Below, one piece after another: positions 22,746-27,697 of a stretch of DNA of 27,697 nt (the first letter of the stretch is position 1; every line of letters starts with the position of its first letter). A program made the position numbers and the translations under genes. The stretch is taken from assembly GCA_964636405.1 (NCBI GenBank), contig CAZWSI010000022.1:1-27697 (forward strand). The letters are read 5' to 3'. A model generated the notes under the pieces. It was not told the DNA's origin. It made no database searches and worked only from the letters and a program-made list of their open reading frames with translations. This DNA is from CAZKGE01 sp964636405. Lineage in GTDB: Bacteria > Bacillota > Clostridia > Christensenellales > CAG-138.

Positions 22746-25700
22746 TCAGCTAACGACAACCTTTGCGCTGTTAAGGTACTCCGTCAAAACGCCGTTGCCA
22801 TCCTTTACGCGCACACGAAGCGTATACGAGCCAGCCTCCGTGAAGGTGTAGCTGTAAGTCGCTGCGCTCACCCATGTCTTGGTATCGATGGGCGCGCTGA
22901 TGCCGGATTTATACAGCCGGTAATAATAGGTTTTTACGCCGACGCCGCCCGTCACCTGCGGCGTCCATGTGATGCTCTCCCCGACGCTGGCAGCTACGCT
23001 GCTTGGCGTTATCCCCGTGAGCGCGATGTTTGCGTTAACGACCACCTTCGAGCTGTTTGCATACTCCGTCAAAACACCGTTGCCGTCCTTTACGCGCACA
23101 CGGAGCGTATACGAGCCAGCCTCCGCAAAGGTGTAGCTATAGGTATCGTCGACGACCCAAAGCTTGGTGTCGATGGGCGCGCTTGTGCCGGATTTATACA
23201 AGCGGTAGTAGTAGGTCTTTGCGCCCGTGCCGCCCGTCACCTGCGGCGTCCACGTCACGCTGTCCCCGCCGCTGGCGGCTACGCTGCTCGGCGTTACCCC
23301 CGTGAGCGCGATGCGCGCGGCCGTAACCACGACCGGCGCGCTGTTGAGATACTCCGTCAAAACACCGTTGCCGTCCTTTACGCGCACACGGAGCGTATAC
23401 GAGCCAGCCTCCGCAAAGGTGTAGCTATAGGTATCGTCGACGACCCAAAGCTTGGTGTCGATGGGCGCGCTTGTGCCGGATTTATACAAGCGGTAGTAGT
23501 AGGTCTTTGCGCCCGTGCCGCCCGTGGTTTGCGGCGTCCACGTCACGCTGTCCCCCGTCTCCACGGTGCTGGCGTTGGGAGCAACCGCGTCAAGGGTGAG
23601 GGCTGAAGCGTCAATAAAGCGCGCGATCAGCACGTTCTCCGTATCGCCCGTGGGCATTTCATAAATCAGCTCGGTGGATACGCGCGTGCCCGCAGCGTTG
23701 TACCAGCCGTCGAAGGTCGCGTCGGCAATGGGCTGCGCAATGGCGGTGGCTGCGAACTTGTTGCTCGCGTTGGTGTATACGCGCTCGGCAACCGTGCCGC
23801 CCGCCCCGTGGGTGAGATAGAAGGCGCAGCGGCCGGCTTCCGTATTCAGCACGCCGCGCACGGAATGGAGGGGATTATCCGCGCAATTGAGAGTGGTCAT
23901 CAAGGTGTTGGCCCGCACATCCAGCGCAGTGAGCCCGTTCTCCTCACAAAACAGCTTCTTAAGGGACGTGCATGCGGAAACATTCAGCGAGTTGAGCATA
24001 TTGCCAGCGCAGTTAAGATAGGTCATGGGCGTGCAGTCGCTAACATTCAGCGCGGTAAGCGCATTGTTCTCGCAATCCAGTTCCCGCATCTGCGCGCAGC
24101 CCGTAAGGTTGATGGAAGTAAGCGAGCAGCTATAGCAAGAGAGCTTTTCCAGCGCCGTGCAGCCCGATACATTCACGCCGGTAAGGCGACTGGCGCTCCA
24201 GCAATGCAGGGCCGTAAGCGCCGTGCAGCCGGAGAGATCCAGCACGCCTTCCAGCGAATTCATCCGCGAGCAGATGAGCTTGGTCATGCGTCCGTTGGTC
24301 CACGTGACCGCCCACGATACGCTGTAGCCCGGCGTCCATGTGGCGGGGTCGTTGGGATCATAATCGGCGCTGATGGAATTGCCGTTTGGCGTGCCGTTTG
24401 CGCGGCGCTGCTCGAGGAAGGCGCGCAGTTTGCCGTAATCGCCGGGATGGTAGCCAAACAGCGCGGTGCGGGTGTAATCGCCGCCTGCGGAAAGCGTGAG
24501 CGTATAGTCTATGCCGGCGCTGCCCGCCGCATCGAACCAGCCGGTGAAATAAAAGTTGTCCTGCGGCGGCACGGCGGTTACCACCGTGTCGATAAGTGAA
24601 TCGTTGCCGCTGTGCTCCTGCGTATAAACGCTCAGCGTGCCGTTTACTGCCTTGAGGTTGAGCGCCGAACCGCTGGCGCCGTTGTAGCCCGTGCGCATAT
24701 CGGCCTTAAGCGAAACGAGTGGGTTGTTCCGTGCGTCCAGCGAGGTGAGGCGGATATTGCCAGATGCATCCAGCGAAGCAAGGCGGTTGCCGCCGCACGC
24801 AAGGGTTTGCAGCCATGTGCAGCCGCTCACGTCAAGCGAGGAAAGATTCGCATTGGCACAGCTGAGTGTTTCCAGCTTTGCGCAGCCAGAAACGTTGACG
24901 GAGGTTACCCCGCTGCCGCTTACTGTGAGGCTCCGCAACTCCGCAAGGTTCGATATGTCCAGCGCGCCCACAACAGCCTTGTTCAGCCAGCCGATCTGAC
25001 TCACGCGCCCCGATGCGTCCCACGCGACCCCCGTCCACGTGGCGGGATCGTCCGCATCGTAGCTTGCGTTAAGCTTCGTGCCGTTCTTCACGCCGCTTGC
25101 GTCTGTTTGCTCCAGGAAGGCGCGGAGCTGGGCAACGTCTTCGGTGCTGTATGAGGGCAGCGGCGCGCCCGGCGCAGGTGCGGGGCCGGGTTCCGGCGTG
25201 CCCTCCGGGGTGGCACTAGGCAGCGGCGTATCCGCCGCAGGGGTGTTGGACGGTTCCGGCGTAGCCATCGGCAACTGCGTTGCCGACGGCAACGGCGTTG
25301 CCGACGGGGTCGCCTCGGGTGTGGCTTCGGGTGTAGCCATCGGCAACTGCGTTGCCTCCGGCGCAACATGCGAGCTGCCCGTGACCGTGCCGCCCGCAAG
25401 CACCACGATGGCGTTGCTTTCGGCCGGGTCGAACACGGCGGTATCTTCAAATATAACTTCGCCCGCCGTTTTGAGCGCGCCCTTGTTCACCAGCGTACCG
25501 CCGATTTTCAGCACGCCACCCTTTTCTACCGTGAGGGTAAGCTTCTTTGGCACAGTCAGCGTAAACGCGCCCGTGTCCAGCAAAACCCCATTGGGGATGG
25601 CTAAATCGGCGGTAAGCTCGAGGTCTTCGCTCAATTCGGCCGCGCCGCCCGCCGCCAGCGTTTCCCGCAGGAGCGCTTCCGGTGGAAGCGTCGGCTCGGG

Positions 25701-25841
25701 GGTGTCCGTCGGCTCCGGCGTGTCCGCGGGTGCAGGCGTGTCCGTCGGGTTGGCCGGGCCGCCTTCCTCGGCAAGCGAGCTCAGGGGGGACGCCGACAGG
25801 AGCAGGCAGAGCGTTAAAATCAAACAAAGAATCCGCTTCAT
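22746..25841 (-). CDS. Secreted protein with leucine-rich and Ig-like repeats
   Basis: 1031 aa. I start at ATG 25841, where the signal peptide MKRILCLILTLCLLLSASP begins, not 47 codons upstream. Order by residue: signal peptide 1-24; Pro/Thr linker 25-50; beta-rich segment 55-155; long Pro/Thr/Ala linker about 157-230; leucine-rich repeats 290-385 (SLDVSGCTWLQTLACGGN type); a FTGWFDAAG Listeria-Bacteroides-type repeat near 434; second leucine-rich set 525-665; a FDGWYNAAG repeat near 710; then three Ig-like units of 96 aa from about 745 (TWTPQ..GG.G.KTYYYRLYKSG, YSYTF.EAGSYTLRVRVKDGNG). It ends in KVVVS with no sortase signal or membrane anchor, so how it stays at the surface is unknown. An adhesin or sensor role would be a guess. 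Confidence 0.85.
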   Translation of the reverse strand: MKRILCLILTLCLLLSASPLSSLAEEGGPANPTDTPAPADTPEPTDTPEPTLPPEALLRETLAAGGAAELSEDLELTADLAIPNGVLLDTGAFTLTVPKKLTLTVEKGGVLKIGGTLVNKGALKTAGEVIFEDTAVFDPAESNAIVVLAGGTVTGSSHVAPEATQLPMATPEATPEATPSATPLPSATQLPMATPEPSNTPAADTPLPSATPEGTPEPGPAPAPGAPLPSYSTEDVAQLRAFLEQTDASGVKNGTKLNASYDADDPATWTGVAWDASGRVSQIGWLNKAVVGALDISNLAELRSLTVSGSGVTSVNVSGCAKLETLSCANANLSSLDVSGCTWLQTLACGGNRLASLDASGNIRLTSLDARNNPLVSLKADMRTGYNGASGSALNLKAVNGTLSVYTQEHSGNDSLIDTVVTAVPPQDNFYFTGWFDAAGSAGIDYTLTLSAGGDYTRTALFGYHPGDYGKLRAFLEQRRANGTPNGNSISADYDPNDPATWTPGYSVSWAVTWTNGRMTKLICSRMNSLEGVLDLSGCTALTALHCWSASRLTGVNVSGCTALEKLSCYSCSLTSINLTGCAQMRELDCENNALTALNVSDCTPMTYLNCAGNMLNSLNVSACTSLKKLFCEENGLTALDVRANTLMTTLNCADNPLHSVRGVLNTEAGRCAFYLTHGAGGTVAERVYTNASNKFAATAIAQPIADATFDGWYNAAGTRVSTELIYEMPTGDTENVLIARFIDASALTLDAVAPNASTVETGDSVTWTPQTTGGTGAKTYYYRLYKSGTSAPIDTKLWVVDDTYSYTFAEAGSYTLRVRVKDGNGVLTEYLNSAPVVVTAARIALTGVTPSSVAASGGDSVTWTPQVTGGTGAKTYYYRLYKSGTSAPIDTKLWVVDDTYSYTFAEAGSYTLRVRVKDGNGVLTEYANSSKVVVNANIALTGITPSSVAASVGESITWTPQVTGGVGVKTYYYRLYKSGISAPIDTKTWVSAATYSYTFTEAGSYTLRVRVKDGNGVLTEYLNSAKVVVS
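23061..23525 (-). repeat. Near-identical 288-bp tandem repeats in the surface protein gene
   Basis: The units repeat every 288 bases. Bases 23061-23237 and 23349-23525 read identically over 177 positions by eye, whereas the third unit (22750-23040) and the rest of each unit differ. This suggests recent duplication or gene conversion confined to one part of the domain. Confidence 0.8.
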
Positions 25842-25999
25842 TTTCCAACACCGTCCTTGCTGAATTAATACAATATACACCATGCGATACGAATGTTTGC
25901 GTGAATGCGCCGGTCTGGCATTTGCATTCGTTTTCAGCCACTTCGCCAGAAAACATACGCTGGCCGACGCTTCCCAATACATATATTTCCAATTGTTTC
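25842..25999 (-). other. Structured 5' leader of the surface protein gene
   Basis: About 155 nt lie between the promoter and ATG 25841. On the minus strand there is a hairpin GCCAG/CTGGC and a second, two-part stem GAATGC..GCC / GGC-GCATTC. I do not recognise a known riboswitch. AAGGACGG about 10 bases before the ATG is the ribosome site. Open frames here lack a good start and are not called as genes. Confidence 0.4.
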
Positions 26000-26028
26000 A
26001 TCTTATCGGACTTTAGCCAAAAAGTCAA
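26000..26028 (-). promoter_or_regulatory. Promoter of the LRR/Ig surface protein gene
   Basis: On the minus strand TTGACT (26023-26028), 17 bases, TAAGAT (26000-26005). It is downstream of the terminator of the preceding surface gene, so the two paralogues are transcribed separately. Confidence 0.75.
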
Positions 26029-26085
26029 TTATGCGGGCGTTTGTCAGCGGCGGATAAAGCGGTTCCCGGCGCCGCCTCTTTGCGC

Positions 26086-26116
26086 AAAAAAGCCGCCCGT
26101 GTATTCCACGCGCGGC
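26086..26116 (-). terminator. Terminator of the upstream Ig-repeat gene
   Basis: On the minus strand GCCGCGCGTG (26107-26116) pairs with CACGGGCGGC (26092-26101), one G-G mismatch, 5-nt loop, then six T (26086-26091). Confidence 0.82.
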
Positions 26117-26155
26117 TTTTGGCAGGCCTATTTGTTTTTGTCCGTGTTTCCCTTG

Positions 26156-27697
26156 TCAGCTTACCGTTACCGCCGCGCTGTTGAAATAATCCGACAAAAC
26201 GCCGTTGCCGTCGCGCACGCGCACGCGCAGTGTATACGAGCCCGCCTCCGTGAAGGTGTAGCTGTAGGTTGCGTCGCTCACCCACGTCTTGGTGTCGATG
26301 GGTGCGCTGGTGCCGGATTTGTACAAGCGGTAGTAGTAGCTCTTTAACCCGCTTCCGCCCGTGGTCTGCGGCGTCCATGTGACCGTACCGCCCACCGTCG
26401 AGTCTGCGCTGCTCGGCGTTACCCCCGTGAGCGCAATTTTTGCATTGACAACCACCTTTGAGCTGTTGACATACTCCGTCAAAGCGCTGTTTCCGTCGCG
26501 CACGCGCACGCGCAGCGTATACGAGCCCGCCTCCGTGAAGGTGTAGCTGTAGGTTGCGTCGCTCACCCACGTCTTGGTGTCGATGGGCTCACTTGCGCCC
26601 GTTTTATACAGGCGGTAATAATAGGTCTTTGCGCCCGTGCCGCCCAGGGTACTCGGCGACCACGTGACCGTGCCGCCTACCGCCGAGATCCCGGCGCTGA
26701 CCGTGACCTGTGTAAGTACGATATCGTTTACAACCACCGCCGTGGTGTTGAAATAATCCGACAAAACGCCATTGCCGTCCCGTACGCGCACGCGCAGGAG
26801 GTATGAACCAGACTCCGTAAAGGTGTAGCTGTAGGTATCGTCTGCGACCCAGAGCTTCGTTTCTACCGGCTCGCTTACGCCCGATTTATACAGGCGATAG
26901 TAGTAGCTTTTTACGCCGCTGCCGCCCGTGACCTGCGGCGTCCAGGTTACGCTGTCGCCCACTATGGTGTTGGCTGCGTTGTTCGCGGTCGCTCCCGTGA
27001 GCGCGATTTTCGCGTTCACAACCACATACGAGCTGTTGACATACTCCGTCAACATGCCGTTTCCGTCCTTTACGCGCACACGCAGGAGGTACGAACCCGT
27101 TTCTGTGAAGGTGTAGCTATAGGTGTCGCCGCTCACCCACTCCTGCGTATCGATGGGCGCGCTGGTGCCGGATTTATACAGGCGGTAATAATAGGAATTC
27201 TGCCCGCTGCCGCCCGTGGTTCTTGGCGTCCAGGTTACGCTCCCCTCCACGGCCGAGATGCCGGCGCTGACCGTAATCTGCGTGAGCGCGATCTGCTCGG
27301 CTACAGCTACCTGCGCGCTGTTTATATAGTCCGACAGAACGCCGTTTGCGTCCCGCACGCGCACGCGCAGGAGGTACGAACCCGACTCCGTGAAGGAATA
27401 GCTGTAGGTTTCATCCGAGACCCACGTCTTCGTGTCGATGGGGATGCTGGTTCCCAATTTATACAGGCGGTAATAGTAGGTCTTTGCCCCGAACCCGCCC
27501 GTGATCTGCGGCGTCCATGTAACGCGCCCGCCCACGGCCGACGCGGTGCTGCTTGGCGTTGCCTGTGTGAGCGTGATCTTCTCTCCTACAACGACACTCC
27601 CGCTGTTGACATAGTCCGACGTAACGCGATTCCCGTCCCGCGCGCGTACGCGCAGGGTGTATGTGCCCGCCTCCGTGAAGGTGTAGCTGTAGGTATC
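26156..27697 (-). CDS. Ig-like repeat surface protein (5' end beyond the window)
   Basis: The frame is open from the right edge of the window to TGA at 26156, giving 513 residues of the C-terminal part. The apparent start at GTG 27535 is internal, since repeat sequence continues upstream of it to base 27697. It holds five full Ig-like units of about 93-96 aa and part of a sixth, each with VTWTP, YYYRLYK, IDTKTWVSD and YSYTFTE.GSY.LRVRVRDGNG. It ends in AAVTVS, with no sorting signal, like its downstream paralogue. The N-terminal domains and signal peptide are not visible. Function unknown; the same modules suggest related surface roles. Confidence 0.85.
   Translation of the reverse strand, partial: DTYSYTFTEAGTYTLRVRARDGNRVTSDYVNSGSVVVGEKITLTQATPSSTASAVGGRVTWTPQITGGFGAKTYYYRLYKLGTSIPIDTKTWVSDETYSYSFTESGSYLLRVRVRDANGVLSDYINSAQVAVAEQIALTQITVSAGISAVEGSVTWTPRTTGGSGQNSYYYRLYKSGTSAPIDTQEWVSGDTYSYTFTETGSYLLRVRVKDGNGMLTEYVNSSYVVVNAKIALTGATANNAANTIVGDSVTWTPQVTGGSGVKSYYYRLYKSGVSEPVETKLWVADDTYSYTFTESGSYLLRVRVRDGNGVLSDYFNTTAVVVNDIVLTQVTVSAGISAVGGTVTWSPSTLGGTGAKTYYYRLYKTGASEPIDTKTWVSDATYSYTFTEAGSYTLRVRVRDGNSALTEYVNSSKVVVNAKIALTGVTPSSADSTVGGTVTWTPQTTGGSGLKSYYYRLYKSGTSAPIDTKTWVSDATYSYTFTEAGSYTLRVRVRDGNGVLSDYFNSAAVTVS

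Noticed and set aside
25842..25999. c-di-GMP riboswitch in the surface-gene leader
   Set aside because: The conserved GEMM core blocks are not present.

Overview
The window looks like a chromosomal segment of a GC-rich (low-60s percent by eye), Gram-positive, spore-former-related member of the Clostridia, possibly a gut lineage. The basis is the mix of genes: a spoVB-mazG-hup block, a class D sortase with a thioester/Cna-B surface protein, a LytR-CpsA-Psr protein, an M14 spore/wall-type endopeptidase, good Shine-Dalgarno sites and intrinsic terminators. I see no phage, plasmid, transposase, rRNA, tRNA or CRISPR.

Layout. 1-4.1 kb (+): end of an unknown gene, an aspartate kinase with its own terminator, then a two-gene surface cassette (thioester adhesin with three Cna-B domains, and the class D sortase likely to attach it). 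4.1-6.6 kb: mutY (-), a divergent DUF436/YwlG gene (+) started at TTG, then a strong promoter, a roughly 220-nt structured RNA candidate and a small four-CxxC zinc-ribbon protein. 6.7-11.6 kb: an LCP-family wall-polymer ligase (-) divergent from a compact operon (+) of GT2-GtrA glycosyltransferase, phosphodiester glycosidase and a small membrane protein, with a convergent holin-like small membrane protein. 11.6-16.4 kb (-): M14 endopeptidase, spoVB, mazG and hup. 16.4-17.8 kb (+): SPFH protein with polyQ and zinc ribbons. 17.9-22.6 kb (-): wecE-like sugar aminotransferase and a 979-aa GT4-serine hydrolase fusion, interspersed with three copies of a modular repeat. 22.7 kb to the end (-): two secreted multi-domain proteins built from 96-aa Ig-like repeats, the first one running off the window.

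Much of the window concerns the cell surface: sortase-anchored adhesin, wall polymer attachment, sugar transfer, lipid-linked precursor flipping, peptidoglycan cleavage and large repeat proteins.

The most unusual observations are: (1) a BOX-like modular intergenic repeat (hairpin module, n x 48-bp palindromic unit, end module) in three copies with n = 2, 4 and 0, two of them in inverted orientation around the fusion gene and one in the predicted 5' leader of wecE; (2) the GT4-serine hydrolase fusion itself; (3) the structured RNA before the zinc-ribbon gene, perhaps a raiA-type RNA; (4) mutY and spoVB, which both seem to start leaderless from the same extended -10 sequence. All family calls rest on reading the sequence and remembered family features; no search was run.
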